64,000 bases of DNA from Halococcus saccharolyticus DSM 5350. Lineage in GTDB: Archaea > Halobacteriota > Halobacteria > Halobacteriales > Halococcaceae. Below the pieces are notes generated by a model, which saw only the letters and a program-made list of their open reading frames with translations, was not told the origin of the DNA and did not search any database. Below, piece by piece: positions 17,191 to 26,465 of the stretch. The stretch is taken from NCBI RefSeq assembly GCF_000336915.1, contig NZ_AOMD01000005.1, positions 39,298 through 103,297 of the forward strand, given 5' to 3'. Each line of letters begins with the position of its first letter. Position 1 is the stretch's first letter. Made by a program: the position numbers and the translations under genes.

Positions 17191-18278
17191 TGTCGATGGA
17201 ACGAACCAAACAACGCGATGCCATCGGTGCGTCCGATCCGATCATCCGGATGAACGACGCGTCGGTGACCTACGACGACGGCGGATCGTACGTCCTCGAC
17301 GGCGTCTCGCTCGAGATCGAACGGGGCGAGATCCTTGGGATCGTCGGCGAGAGCGGCTCGGGGAAGTCGATGCTCGCCTCGGCGATGCTCGATGCGGTAC
17401 CGAACCCCGGACTTCTCTCCGGCGAGATCGTCCACCGATCGAGCGACGGGACCGAGACCGACATCCTCGAACTCGCTCAGTCGGAGCTCCGTTCGATGCG
17501 GTGGGAGGAGATCTCGATGGTGTTCCAGGGCGCGATGAGCTCGTTCAACCCCACGATGAAGATCCGCGGACACTTCGTGGAGACCCTCGACGCCCACGAC
17601 GCCGACCGGGCGGCGGGGATGGAGCGGGCACGGGAACTCCTCTCGGATCTCTACCTCGATCCCGATCGCGTGCTCGACTCGTACCCTCACGAGCTCTCGG
17701 GCGGGATGACCCAGCGCGCGCTGATCGCGCTCTCGCTGGTGCTCGATCCCGACCTCTTGGTGATGGACGAGCCGACCGCCGCACTCGACCTCCTGATGCA
17801 GCGTTCGATCCTCCAGCTGTTGGGAGGACTGCGCGAGAAGTACGACCTCACGATGGTGTTCATCACCCACGACCTGCCGCTTGTCGCGGCGCTCGCCGAC
17901 CGGCTTGCGGTGATGTACGCGTTCAAGCTGGTCGAGATCGCCGACACTCGCGAGATGATCGAGGACGCAGGCCATCCCTACACGCGTGCACTCTTGAACT
18001 CGACGCCGAACCTCGATGCTCCCCTAGAGGAGATGCGACCGATCGACGGGAAGAGTCCGGCCCCGATCAACCTCCCGAGCGGATGTGCGTACCATCCGCG
18101 GTGTCCGCTCGCAACCGAGCAGTGTCGCGAGGAGGTTCCCGGGTATCACGAGGTGACGGCAGGCCACGGTGCGGCGTGTTTCCACTGGGAGGAGGCGATC
18201 GAGGAGATCCCCCTCAACTACACCGACTCGCTCGGCGACACCGCGGCGACCGGAGGAGGTGCGGCCGATGAGCAGTAA
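17190..18278 (+). CDS. ABC transporter ATPase, DppD/OppD type
   Basis: 362-residue ATPase. Walker A is GESGSGKS, the signature LSGGM, and Walker B LLVMDEPTAALD, followed by the H-loop TMVFITHDLPL. The C-terminal oligopeptide-transporter extension is present with the cysteine pattern CAYHPRCPLATEQC, which in related proteins can carry an iron-sulfur cluster. The ATG overlaps the DppC stop by one base, and the gene overlaps the second ATPase by 11 bases. It supplies energy to the importer as a heterodimer with the next gene product. Confidence 0.93.
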   Translation: MSMERTKQRDAIGASDPIIRMNDASVTYDDGGSYVLDGVSLEIERGEILGIVGESGSGKSMLASAMLDAVPNPGLLSGEIVHRSSDGTETDILELAQSELRSMRWEEISMVFQGAMSSFNPTMKIRGHFVETLDAHDADRAAGMERARELLSDLYLDPDRVLDSYPHELSGGMTQRALIALSLVLDPDLLVMDEPTAALDLLMQRSILQLLGGLREKYDLTMVFITHDLPLVAALADRLAVMYAFKLVEIADTREMIEDAGHPYTRALLNSTPNLDAPLEEMRPIDGKSPAPINLPSGCAYHPRCPLATEQCREEVPGYHEVTAGHGAACFHWEEAIEEIPLNYTDSLGDTAATGGGAADEQ

Positions 18279-19341
18279 TGACGCCGGTACCGATTCCGAG
18301 CCGGTGCTCTCGCTGTCCGATGTGGAGGTCCACTTCGAGAACCGGCCAGGGCTACTCGATTTCGGCGGCGAGACACAAACTGTGCGGGCCGTCGACGGGG
18401 TGAGTTTCGATCTCGAAGAGCGCGACGTGCTCTCGCTGGTCGGCGAGTCGGGCTGTGGGAAGACCACGCTCGGGAAGACCTCGATCGGGCTCCAGCGCCC
18501 GACTGGCGGCACCGTGAAGTATCGTGGTCACGACATCTGGAAAGTCCGCGACGGCGAGAGCGACGCCGACATCACGTGGGACGAGATTCGCCAATCGCTC
18601 CAGATCATCCACCAGGATCCCGGGAGCTCGCTCAACCCGAACCGCCGGCTGATCTCGATCCTCTCGGAGCCGCTCCGGTTGACGGGCGCGGATCTCAGCC
18701 GTGGGGAGCGCCGCGAGCGCATCTACGGACTCCTCGAACACGTCGGGATGACGCCGGCCTCCGATTTCGCCGATCGGTACCCCCACGAACTCTCGGGCGG
18801 CGAGAAACAGCGCGTCGCGCTGTGTCGCGCACTCCTGATGAACCCCGACGTGATCCTCGCCGACGAGGCGATCAGTGCGCTCGACGTCTCGCTGCGGGTG
18901 GAGATGATGGATCTCATGCTCGATCTCCAAGAGGAGTTCGACACTTCCTACGTGTTCATCAGCCACGACCTCTCGAACGCGCGCTACTTCACTCAGCACG
19001 GCGACGGCAAGATCGGGGTGATGTATCTCGGCGAGCTCGCCGAGATCGGTCCCGCCGAGGACATGGTGAACGACCCACACCACCCCTACACCAACGTGTT
19101 GCGGTGGGCGACGCCGGATCTCTCGCTCCGGGAGGCGGGCGAGCCGCCGATGCGGAAGATCGACATCCCGGACCCAGTGAACCCGCCGTCGGGCTGTCGG
19201 TTCCACACCCGGTGTCCGGAGGCCCGCGAGGCCTGCCGTCAGGAATCGCCACCGGATTACCAGCACAACGGCCAGCGGGTGGCGTGCTTCCGCGAAGACG
19301 ACGACCACGAGTACTGGGATAGCCCAGAGCTCGCCGACTGA
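18268..19341 (+). CDS. ABC transporter ATPase, DppF/OppF type
   Basis: 357-residue ATPase. It has Walker A (GESGCGKTT), the signature LSGGEKQ, Walker B (VILADEAISALD) and the H-loop YVFISHDL, followed by the C-terminal cysteine motif CRFHTRCPEAREAC. An insertion near residues 25-40 (PGLLDFGGETQTVRAVDG) is typical of OppF. The start at 18268 is supported by a GGAGGT sequence at about 18253-18258 inside the upstream gene; the frame from 18169 is arginine rich and antisense-like. It is the last gene of the importer operon; the next gene begins about 50 bases on. Confidence 0.93.
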   Translation: MSSNDAGTDSEPVLSLSDVEVHFENRPGLLDFGGETQTVRAVDGVSFDLEERDVLSLVGESGCGKTTLGKTSIGLQRPTGGTVKYRGHDIWKVRDGESDADITWDEIRQSLQIIHQDPGSSLNPNRRLISILSEPLRLTGADLSRGERRERIYGLLEHVGMTPASDFADRYPHELSGGEKQRVALCRALLMNPDVILADEAISALDVSLRVEMMDLMLDLQEEFDTSYVFISHDLSNARYFTQHGDGKIGVMYLGELAEIGPAEDMVNDPHHPYTNVLRWATPDLSLREAGEPPMRKIDIPDPVNPPSGCRFHTRCPEAREACRQESPPDYQHNGQRVACFREDDDHEYWDSPELAD

Positions 19342-19392
19342 CCGTTTCCGAACCGACCTGCAGGCGAAGTTTCTTTGTGTCGGCACTCGGCT

Positions 19393-19635
19393 ATGACGAG
19401 CATGTCGTGGCGCGACGAGTTCTGGACGCTGGTTTACGAGTCGAGAGAGTACTTCAGACTGATTTGGGCGTTTCTGGTGTTGATGGCGCTGCTGAGCGCC
19501 GTCTCGTTCGTGTTCGGTCGGCCCGGTACCGCATCGCGCGCGATCGCGTACGTCAATCTCATTCTGATCGTCGGATTAGGGGTGATCGCGATCGGAACGT
19601 ACTGGTACGCCGCGCGTCGCCAGCGCGAGCCCTGA
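19393..19635 (+). CDS. Small two-helix membrane protein
   Basis: 80-residue protein I do not recognise. A charged N-terminus (MTSMSWRDEFWTLVYESREYFRL) is followed by two hydrophobic helices, IWAFLVLMALLSAVSFVFG and IAYVNLILIVGLGVIAIGTY, and a short basic end (AARRQREP), so both termini are probably cytoplasmic. The ATG at 19393 or 19402 could be used. It lies 51 bases after the importer operon on the same strand and ends 2 bases from the convergent HEAT-repeat gene. No function is proposed. Confidence 0.6.
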   Translation: MTSMSWRDEFWTLVYESREYFRLIWAFLVLMALLSAVSFVFGRPGTASRAIAYVNLILIVGLGVIAIGTYWYAARRQREP

Positions 19636-19637
19636 TC

Positions 19638-20552
19638 TCAAGCGGCGTCGCGATCGAGCCAGTCGGCGGTTTCGGCGGCGAGCGCGCGGAGATCTTCGTC
19701 GGCATCGGTGTCGGTCGCGACCTCCCGGAGTGGACTAACTGCACGATCGTCTCCGATGTATCCGAGTGCAGTGACGACGCTCGCCCTCACGGCTCCGTCG
19801 TGAGTGTCGAGACACGCACACAGTGGCTCGACCGCCGTGCTCGTGGCGTCGGGGTGATCCTCGGCGACGACTCCGATCACGTCGGCACCCGTCGTGACCA
19901 GAAGGGTATCGTCGCTATCGAGGAGGTCGACGATCGCCGGAACGTGTTCGACCAGCGCGGCGCTGTCGGCCTCGGCGACCGCCACGACGACGTTCGCCGC
20001 GACCGCCCGTGCAGCGAGCTGTCGCTTCCGTCCTTCCTCGCCGATGGCACGGTACTGCTCGAACGTCGAGAGACCGCCCATCGGTGGCTCTTCGAGCCCC
20101 TCGACGAGATTCGTGATCTCGCTGTCAAGCGTTGCGAGGAGATCGTCGAGTTCGGTCGCGAACCACTCGGGGTGCTCGGCGGCGACTGGACGGACGACGC
20201 GTGCGGCGAACGTCCGCACCAGTGGAAGGTCGTGATCGAGGAGATCGACGAGGGCTGGTACTCCGTCGGCGAGTTCTGCGGGTCGTTCGTCGGCGACGAG
20301 CGCGAGCGCCGTGAGGCTCTCCTTCAGAACGACCGAGTGATCTTCCGCGAGCCGATCCAGGAGCGTCGGCACCACGGGCACCACTGTATCGGGATCCTGA
20401 GCCGCGAGCGCAGCGGCGATCTTGGCGGCGTGTGTCCGAACGAGGTTCTCCTCGTCGGTGAGCCCGGCTCGGACGTGTTCGATATCGACGTCTGCCGGCG
20501 TGATCTCGTCGGCGTCGAGTTCACGAATATCGTCCGCGGTTGCGTGTGTCAT
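19638..20552 (-). CDS. HEAT-repeat protein
   Basis: 304-residue all-helical protein made of HEAT-like repeats. Examples are VRTHAAKIAAALAAQDPDTV, LKESLTALALVADERPAEL, VRTFAARVVRPVAAEHPEWF and VRASVVTALGYIGDDRAVSP, each about 35-40 residues apart. Such haloarchaeal proteins are thought to be protein-binding scaffolds and some relate to phycobilisome-lyase-type HEAT proteins. There is no signal peptide or membrane helix. The ATG at 20552 is chosen; a GTG two codons upstream is an alternative. It stands alone between a convergent membrane protein gene and the Gfo/Idh gene. Confidence 0.8.
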   Translation of the reverse strand: MTHATADDIRELDADEITPADVDIEHVRAGLTDEENLVRTHAAKIAAALAAQDPDTVVPVVPTLLDRLAEDHSVVLKESLTALALVADERPAELADGVPALVDLLDHDLPLVRTFAARVVRPVAAEHPEWFATELDDLLATLDSEITNLVEGLEEPPMGGLSTFEQYRAIGEEGRKRQLAARAVAANVVVAVAEADSAALVEHVPAIVDLLDSDDTLLVTTGADVIGVVAEDHPDATSTAVEPLCACLDTHDGAVRASVVTALGYIGDDRAVSPLREVATDTDADEDLRALAAETADWLDRDAA

Positions 20553-20648
20553 TGCCACGAACGGCGGCGGCGAGCGGCATATGCGTAACGGTCGGTGATC
20601 TCGTCGATGGAACGACTGATGAACGTGAAACGACCGTACCGTGACGGT

Positions 20649-21752
20649 TTACGTCTCGTCGTCTATTTCCGATGGCGAGAGTGCGCCCGATTCTACCATC
20701 GCTTCGAGCGGACTGTCGTCGACATCGAGCGGGAGATCGACTCGGCCCCGCCGACGGACCGACTCGTAGCCGCCGAAGAGGATCTCGGCGGTGTTGAGAC
20801 CGATTCGGCCAGAGAGCTGGGACTCCTCGCCAGTCCGGAGTGCGTCGATCGCGTCGCCGATCGAGCGATCGTGGAACCGTGAGCCGAACCGATCGCCGTC
20901 GTCGGCCGTGGCGTGCATCGTTTCGCCGTCGACGTCGATCACCTCACGCCGGCCATCCCGTTCGAGTTCGAGCATCGGACCGTCGTCGACGTCGATCCGG
21001 AGCGTCCCGTTGGTCCCTCGCAGCACGATCGCGGCGTCGGTCAGTGACGCGCCCGCACCGGTCGAGAGCACTCCATGGACGCCGTTGTCGTAGCGCCACT
21101 GGGCGAACATCTGGTTTTCTTGGTGGGCACCGAACCGGACGTCCTCCTCGCGGTAGTCGAGCTGGGCGATGACCCACTCGGCAGGTCGGTCGTCGTTGAA
21201 CATCCCCGCGAGATCGACGGTGTGTGCGCCGGTGTCGAAGAAGTCGCCCCACCCGATCTCGATCCGGCGGAGCGCGCCGATCTCACCGGCGTCAAGCAGT
21301 CGGTCGGCCTCGGTGAACGGTCGGCCGAACCGGCGCTGGCGGTTGAAGGTGAGCTGGACGTCGCGTCGCCAGCAGGCTTGGACCATCCGCTCGGTACTCG
21401 GCCACGTCAGCGCCATCGGTTTCTCACAGTGGACGGCGTCGACGACCCCGCTGCGCGCACAGTCCACGACGACCTGCTCGTGAATCGCGGGCGGCACGGT
21501 AACACTGACGACGTCGGGTTCGACCGCAACGAGCATGTCCTCGTAGTCCGCGTAGATACCGTCCTCGGTGAGATCGAACGCATCGGCGAACGCGTTGGCA
21601 TTCTCGGGAACGAGGTCGGCGCAGGCGACGAGCCGGCAGTCCTCGTTGTTTCGATATGCCTCGGCGTGTCGATACCCCATCGCGAACCCCTCGACAGTGG
21701 GGTTTCGTGGATCCGGGCCAGTGCCGATGATGGCGACTGTGTATTGGCTCAT
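20649..21752 (-). CDS. Gfo/Idh/MocA family oxidoreductase
   Basis: 367-residue NAD(P)-dependent oxidoreductase for sugars or polyols. The Rossmann motif is IIGTGPDPRNPTVEGFAMGY, in which the usual GxGxxG is stretched by an unusual insertion. The family EKP motif is seen in VHCEKPMALT. The C-terminal alpha/beta domain carries the typical GWGDFFDTGAHTVDLAGM with a candidate catalytic His. It is divergent from an NAD-dependent epimerase gene and close to a TIM-barrel isomerase, so the three may act on the same sugar. The substrate cannot be named. Confidence 0.85.
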   Translation of the reverse strand: MSQYTVAIIGTGPDPRNPTVEGFAMGYRHAEAYRNNEDCRLVACADLVPENANAFADAFDLTEDGIYADYEDMLVAVEPDVVSVTVPPAIHEQVVVDCARSGVVDAVHCEKPMALTWPSTERMVQACWRRDVQLTFNRQRRFGRPFTEADRLLDAGEIGALRRIEIGWGDFFDTGAHTVDLAGMFNDDRPAEWVIAQLDYREEDVRFGAHQENQMFAQWRYDNGVHGVLSTGAGASLTDAAIVLRGTNGTLRIDVDDGPMLELERDGRREVIDVDGETMHATADDGDRFGSRFHDRSIGDAIDALRTGEESQLSGRIGLNTAEILFGGYESVRRRGRVDLPLDVDDSPLEAMVESGALSPSEIDDET

Positions 21753-21891
21753 CTCGTTTGCGGACAGTGGGGACCAGCGGCATAGTGCTTTCGCTCGACC
21801 GATGTGAGCAGCGTGGGCCGACGATCGATATCGCCGGACGCGATTTCGGTGTCGTCGAGACGTTTATCCGGACCACGACCGAGGTCGGCAC

Positions 21892-22908
21892 ATGCACGCT
21901 CTCGTCATCGGGGGTACGGGACTGATCAGCACGGGAATCACCCGCCAACTCGTCGACGCTGGCCACGACGTTACGGTGTACAATCGTGGCCGCACTGACG
22001 CCGACCTCCCGCCAGGCGTCGCGCACGTCACCGGCGACCGAACCGACTACGATCGCTTCGAGGAACAGATGGCGGACCTCGATGTCGACTGCGTGATCGA
22101 CATGGTGGCCTTCGAGCCAGCGGACATCGAATCCGCGATCCGTGCGTTCGAGGGTGAGATCGAGCAGTACGTCTTCTGTAGCACGATCGACGTCTATCAC
22201 CGTCCGGTCGTGGACATGCCGATCGTCGAGTCGGCAGCACGCAGTCCCGCGGTCAGCGAGTACGGAGCCGACAAGGCTGCCTGCGAGAACCGACTGTTCG
22301 AAGCCCACAGCGACCGTGAATTCCCGGCGACGGTGCTCCGGCCGTGGCACACCTACGGTGAAGGTGGCACGCTGATCCACACCCTCGGCGACGGCACCGC
22401 CTACATCGACCGGCTTCGTGAGGGAAAACCGCTCGTGGTCCACGGCGACGGCACGTCGATCTGGGGGCCGTGTCACCGCGACGACATCGCGAGCGCGTTC
22501 GTCGGGGCGCTCGACAACCCGGCAGCGATCGGCGAGACGTACCACGTGACGTGCGAACGGCCGATGACGTGGAACCAGTACCATCGCCGCGCGGCCGACG
22601 CGCTGGACGCGCCAGATCCCGATCTCGTTCACATCCCGACTGACGCGCTCACCGCGGCGGTCCCCGACCGGACCGACGGTCTCGAGGATCATTTCCGGTT
22701 CAGCACGGTGTTCGATACGACGAAGGCTCGCCGAGATCTCGGGTTCGAACAGACCATCGACTGGAAGGAGGGCGTCCGGCGTACCGTCGATTGGCTCGCC
22801 GAGCGCGACCGGATCGACGACGCCGCGAGCGACCCCGAATACGATCGGGTGGTTGCAGCGTGGCGCGACGCCGAGGCATCGTTCGTCGACGCACTCGACA
22901 GCTCGTAA
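21892..22908 (+). CDS. NAD-dependent epimerase/dehydratase family protein
   Basis: 338-residue extended short-chain dehydrogenase. It opens with the nucleotide-binding motif VIGGTGLISTGITRQL, and YGADKAACE is the catalytic YxxxK. The C-terminal half (STVFDTTKARRDLGFEQTIDWKEG) resembles nucleotide-sugar epimerases and the plant CSP41-like group found in sugar clusters of archaea. A TATA-like GTTTATCC lies about 25 bases before the ATG, suggesting a leaderless transcript. It faces the Gfo/Idh gene across a 139-base divergent promoter region. A free sugar or a glycoside may be the substrate, since no nucleotide-sugar gene is near. Confidence 0.85.
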   Translation: MHALVIGGTGLISTGITRQLVDAGHDVTVYNRGRTDADLPPGVAHVTGDRTDYDRFEEQMADLDVDCVIDMVAFEPADIESAIRAFEGEIEQYVFCSTIDVYHRPVVDMPIVESAARSPAVSEYGADKAACENRLFEAHSDREFPATVLRPWHTYGEGGTLIHTLGDGTAYIDRLREGKPLVVHGDGTSIWGPCHRDDIASAFVGALDNPAAIGETYHVTCERPMTWNQYHRRAADALDAPDPDLVHIPTDALTAAVPDRTDGLEDHFRFSTVFDTTKARRDLGFEQTIDWKEGVRRTVDWLAERDRIDDAASDPEYDRVVAAWRDAEASFVDALDSS

Positions 22909-22967
22909 GTGCTGCGTCGAATCGTTGTGGTCTCTAGCCGCTACACCGAAAGCGCACTCCAAGTTCC

Positions 22968-23699
22968 TCAGAACTGTTCCAGCACGTCCGCGCCGTGGAC
23001 GACTGACTCCATCTGATCGTCGAGATCGTCGTGCTCGTAGATCGCCCACTCGACATCGTGCTCCCGAGCTGCTGCCGCACAGGCCGCTACGTCGAGCACG
23101 CCGTCGCCGACTTCGGTCGGTGAACCCGACTCATCGGCGTCGGAGATGTGGACGAGCGTCACTCGGTCACCCCACCGATCGAGGACGGCAGTCGGATCCA
23201 CACCCGCCACCGCGGTCCAGCCGCAGTCGAGTTCGAAGCCGAGCGGCTCTCGGGTGGCTTCCGCGAGCTGCTCGAACGCCGGCCGGCCGTTCACCTCGGC
23301 GAACTCGTGGTCGTGATTGTGATAGGACAGCGCCATCCCGTAATCGTCGACTGTCTCGGCCACTGCCATCAGCCGATCCGCGGTCTCCGCGACAGCGGCC
23401 TCAGTCTCGAAGCATTCGGGGTCGAGCCACGGCACTACGAGGTGGTCACAGCCGAGCGACCGATAGAACTCGACGGTGTCGTCGGGATCGTCTTCGATCT
23501 CGTCGATCCCGACATGGGCCGCGACCGATTCGAGACCCGTCTGGTCGAGTGCGGTCCGAACGGCGTCGGCGTCCGCATCGCCGATCCGGTTGGCGTACTC
23601 CACACCCTCGAACCCCGCGTCACCGACCCGCGCAAGGAGTTCGTCGAGCGGTTCGTCGAGCGCGCGTAGCGTGTACAGTTGGATGGCTGGTCGTGCCAT
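22968..23699 (-). CDS. Sugar isomerase/epimerase-like TIM-barrel protein
   Basis: 243-residue member of the xylose isomerase-like TIM-barrel superfamily (AP endonuclease 2 fold). Typical segments are GFEGVEYANRIG, MALSYHNHDHEF (metal ligand region), LGFELDCGWTAVAGVDP and VTLVHISDADES. It resembles IolE/IolI and the small isomerases or eliminases that accompany Gfo/Idh enzymes in 3-keto-glycoside breakdown. The start at 23699 (MARPAIQLYT) is fixed by homology; the extended frame upstream is antisense to the PEP carboxylase gene. It is convergent with the epimerase gene and separated by 71 bases from ppc on the same strand. Confidence 0.85.
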   Translation of the reverse strand: MARPAIQLYTLRALDEPLDELLARVGDAGFEGVEYANRIGDADADAVRTALDQTGLESVAAHVGIDEIEDDPDDTVEFYRSLGCDHLVVPWLDPECFETEAAVAETADRLMAVAETVDDYGMALSYHNHDHEFAEVNGRPAFEQLAEATREPLGFELDCGWTAVAGVDPTAVLDRWGDRVTLVHISDADESGSPTEVGDGVLDVAACAAAAREHDVEWAIYEHDDLDDQMESVVHGADVLEQF

Positions 23700-23770
23700 A
23701 CTCCGCCACTCACGGGTCGGCGGTAAAACGGTTTCTCCTGATAGTCGATCGATAACGCGACGGAGCCGAG

Positions 23771-26458
23771 CTACCCGGTGTTCTTCATGCCGGCAGCGAT
23801 CCCCTTCACCGTCAGGCGCAGCGCACGCTTTTCCGTCTCGGTCCGGTGCTCGCGGTCCAGCAGGTGTGTCTGGAGTACGTTCAGCGGGTCGACGTAGGGG
23901 TTCCGGCGGCGGAGACTCTCGCGGAGCCACCCACGGTTCACGAGGTCCTCGCGGCCGCCGATGGTCGTCGCGAAGTCGGCCGCCCGCTCGTATTCGGCCT
24001 CGAACACTGGGAAGAAGCGCGCTTCCAAGTCGTCGTCGGCGACCGCGGCGTACTCGGTGGCGATCTCCATGTCGGTGCGCGCGAGCGCGAGCGCCGCGTT
24101 GTCGATCGTCGTTCGGAAGAACGCCCACTCGTCGTACATCGACTGGAGCGTCTCGGTCGAGCCGCCCGCCTCCAGGTACGCCTCGATCCCCGCTCCGAGG
24201 CCGTACCACCCGGGGAGGATGCACCGCGACTGGGTCCACGAGAACACCCACGGGATCGCCCGGAGATCCTCGACCGTGCGTTCGCCCGACCGCGAGGCGG
24301 GCCGCGAGCCCATGTTGAGCTCCTCGATCACCGTGATCGGCGTAGCCTGCTCGAAGTACGACACGAATCCGTCCGTGTCGAGCAGGTCCTGATACGCCGT
24401 CCGCGCCGCGTCGGCGATGGTTGCGGCCGCGGTGAGCCACTCCTCGGGTACGTCATCCGCAGGCTGATCAAGCGACTGCGCCCGTGCGCGGATCTGGGCG
24501 TTCAGCATCTGTTCGAGATTGCGTTCGGCGATCCGTGGGTTGGCGTACTTCTCCGCGATCGCCTCGCCCTGTTCGGTGAACTTGACCTGGCCGTTCACTG
24601 TCTCGTTCGGCAACGCGAGCAGTGCCTCGTTCATCGGGCCACCACCTCTGGAGATCGAGCCGCCACGACCGTGGAACAGTCGGAGGTCGACGTCGTGATC
24701 GTCGACGATGTCGGCGAGTCGGCGCTGGTTGCGGTAGAGGTCCCAGTTCGCCGCGAAAAACCCGTTCTCCTTGTTCGAATCGGAGTAGCCGAGCATCACT
24801 TCTTGAACATCGCCGCGGGCGGCGAGCGCCTGACTGTACGCCTCGTTCTCGAAGAGGGTGCCCATGATCTCGCGCGCGCCGTCGAGGGCGGCCTCGGTCT
24901 CCAGAAGGGGCACGACATCGATGCCACAGTACTCGGGAAGGGAGACTGCGCCCGCCTGATCGGCGAGGAACAGCACTTCGAGCACGTGACTCGGCTTCTC
25001 GGCCATCGAGATGCAGTAGGTGTCGATCGCGTCCGCGCCGTACTCGCGCTGCCAATCGTTCAGCCGATCGAACCGTTCGAGCACGCGCGCCGCGGGGTCG
25101 AACAGTCCTTCACGATCGGTGACGTCGATCAGTGGCGCGTCCTGGAGAATGGCCTCGGTGAGGAGTTCGACGCGCTCGTCCTCGTCGAGTGATTCGTAGG
25201 CGATGTCCTCACGACCAAGCGCCGCAGCGATCGCCTCGGTGTGTTTCTCCTGGTGGTCCCGAAGGTCGAGGCCCGCGAGACAGAATCCAAACGTCTGAGC
25301 CTGGCGTTCAAGCGGGTCGACGTGGACCGCGGCGATCCGCTCGCCGCCGTTCGCCCGAAGGCTCGTCGCCAGCGCGTCGAGATCGGCGGTGAACTTCGCC
25401 ACCTCGTCGTACCCGTTCGGCCGAACGTCGCCGATGCGTTCGAGGCGCTCGCCCATCAGCCGGAGGTGCTGGCGGTAGGGTTCGTCGGGATAGCGCTCGC
25501 GGGCCTGATCGGCGAGCGTGGGGAAGCGCTTGCGGTTCGCAGCGAGGCGTTCGTCGAAGGTTGCGCCCGTGTCGAGCCGGTCGGCGTCGTGGGCGAGTAC
25601 GCTCGAAAGATCGGCGAGCGCTTCCTGGTATTTCTCCAACACACTGCGGCGCTGTCGCGCGAGGGTCTCGCTCGTCACGTCGGGCGTGACGTAGGGGTTG
25701 CCGTCCCTGTCGCTACCGGCCCACGACCGGAACTCGAAGAGTTTGGGTACTCCAATATCGTCGAACTCGGCCCCGAGCGTGTCCTCGATCTCGCGGTAGA
25801 CTTCGCCGGTCGTATCGAAGAGGGTGTTTTCGAGATACCAGTGGACGTTCCGAGCCTCGTCGAGCGGTTCGGGCTGGCGCTCGCGGATCTGGCGGGTGCC
25901 CCAGAGACTCGTGACCTGGGCTTCGAGGGCGTCCTCGAGCTGTTCGCGCTCGGTGTCGGTCAGTCGACGCTCGTCGAGTGCGACGAGGTGATCGGCGATG
26001 GTGCGGAGCTTCGCCTTCACGGTCTTGCGATGAGCCTCCGTGGGATGGGCAGTAAAGGTCGGCTCGATCAGGACGTCCTCGAGGATCTGCTCGACGACCT
26101 CCGGATCGCGGTCGGCGAGGCTCTCGACGGCGGCACCCAGACTGTCGGCAAGCGAGTCCTCCTGGGAGGCGGTCCGGATCGCACGGACGCGTTCGCGCTC
26201 CTCGGCGAGGTTCACCATCTCGAAGTAGGTGGTGAACGCGCGCGCAACCGTGACTGCGGTCTCCGGGTCGAGACCGCGCAGCGTTTGATCGAGGCCGTTT
26301 CGTGAATCGATCTCGCCGTTGCGGTAGTCGATGGCGGTGGTACGGAGGCGTTCGACCGTCTCGAACGCGTCGGTCGAGGTCTGTGTTTCGAGCACCTCAC
26401 CGACCAGCGCGCCGAGTTCCCGAACGTCCGTCCCCACCGTGCGATTGTGTAGCGTCAT
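23771..26458 (-). CDS. ppc: Phosphoenolpyruvate carboxylase (bacterial type)
   Basis: 895-residue enzyme that carboxylates phosphoenolpyruvate to oxaloacetate, refilling the TCA cycle. The N-terminal FTAHPTEAHRKTV contains the catalytic histidine; central motifs are GYSDSNKENGFF and FHGRGGSISRGGG; the C-terminus ends MKNTG in place of the usual QNTG. In the glycine-rich loop the usual GRGG is SRGG. The length matches bacterial-type enzymes found in haloarchaea, not the 500-residue archaeal PEPC. The start at 26458 is followed by MTLHNRTVGTD; the frame extends upstream without support. It lies 7 bases after the aldehyde dehydrogenase stop, so the two are likely cotranscribed. Confidence 0.95.
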   Translation of the reverse strand: MTLHNRTVGTDVRELGALVGEVLETQTSTDAFETVERLRTTAIDYRNGEIDSRNGLDQTLRGLDPETAVTVARAFTTYFEMVNLAEERERVRAIRTASQEDSLADSLGAAVESLADRDPEVVEQILEDVLIEPTFTAHPTEAHRKTVKAKLRTIADHLVALDERRLTDTEREQLEDALEAQVTSLWGTRQIRERQPEPLDEARNVHWYLENTLFDTTGEVYREIEDTLGAEFDDIGVPKLFEFRSWAGSDRDGNPYVTPDVTSETLARQRRSVLEKYQEALADLSSVLAHDADRLDTGATFDERLAANRKRFPTLADQARERYPDEPYRQHLRLMGERLERIGDVRPNGYDEVAKFTADLDALATSLRANGGERIAAVHVDPLERQAQTFGFCLAGLDLRDHQEKHTEAIAAALGREDIAYESLDEDERVELLTEAILQDAPLIDVTDREGLFDPAARVLERFDRLNDWQREYGADAIDTYCISMAEKPSHVLEVLFLADQAGAVSLPEYCGIDVVPLLETEAALDGAREIMGTLFENEAYSQALAARGDVQEVMLGYSDSNKENGFFAANWDLYRNQRRLADIVDDHDVDLRLFHGRGGSISRGGGPMNEALLALPNETVNGQVKFTEQGEAIAEKYANPRIAERNLEQMLNAQIRARAQSLDQPADDVPEEWLTAAATIADAARTAYQDLLDTDGFVSYFEQATPITVIEELNMGSRPASRSGERTVEDLRAIPWVFSWTQSRCILPGWYGLGAGIEAYLEAGGSTETLQSMYDEWAFFRTTIDNAALALARTDMEIATEYAAVADDDLEARFFPVFEAEYERAADFATTIGGREDLVNRGWLRESLRRRNPYVDPLNVLQTHLLDREHRTETEKRALRLTVKGIAAGMKNTG

Positions 26459-26465
26459 CGTGTTA

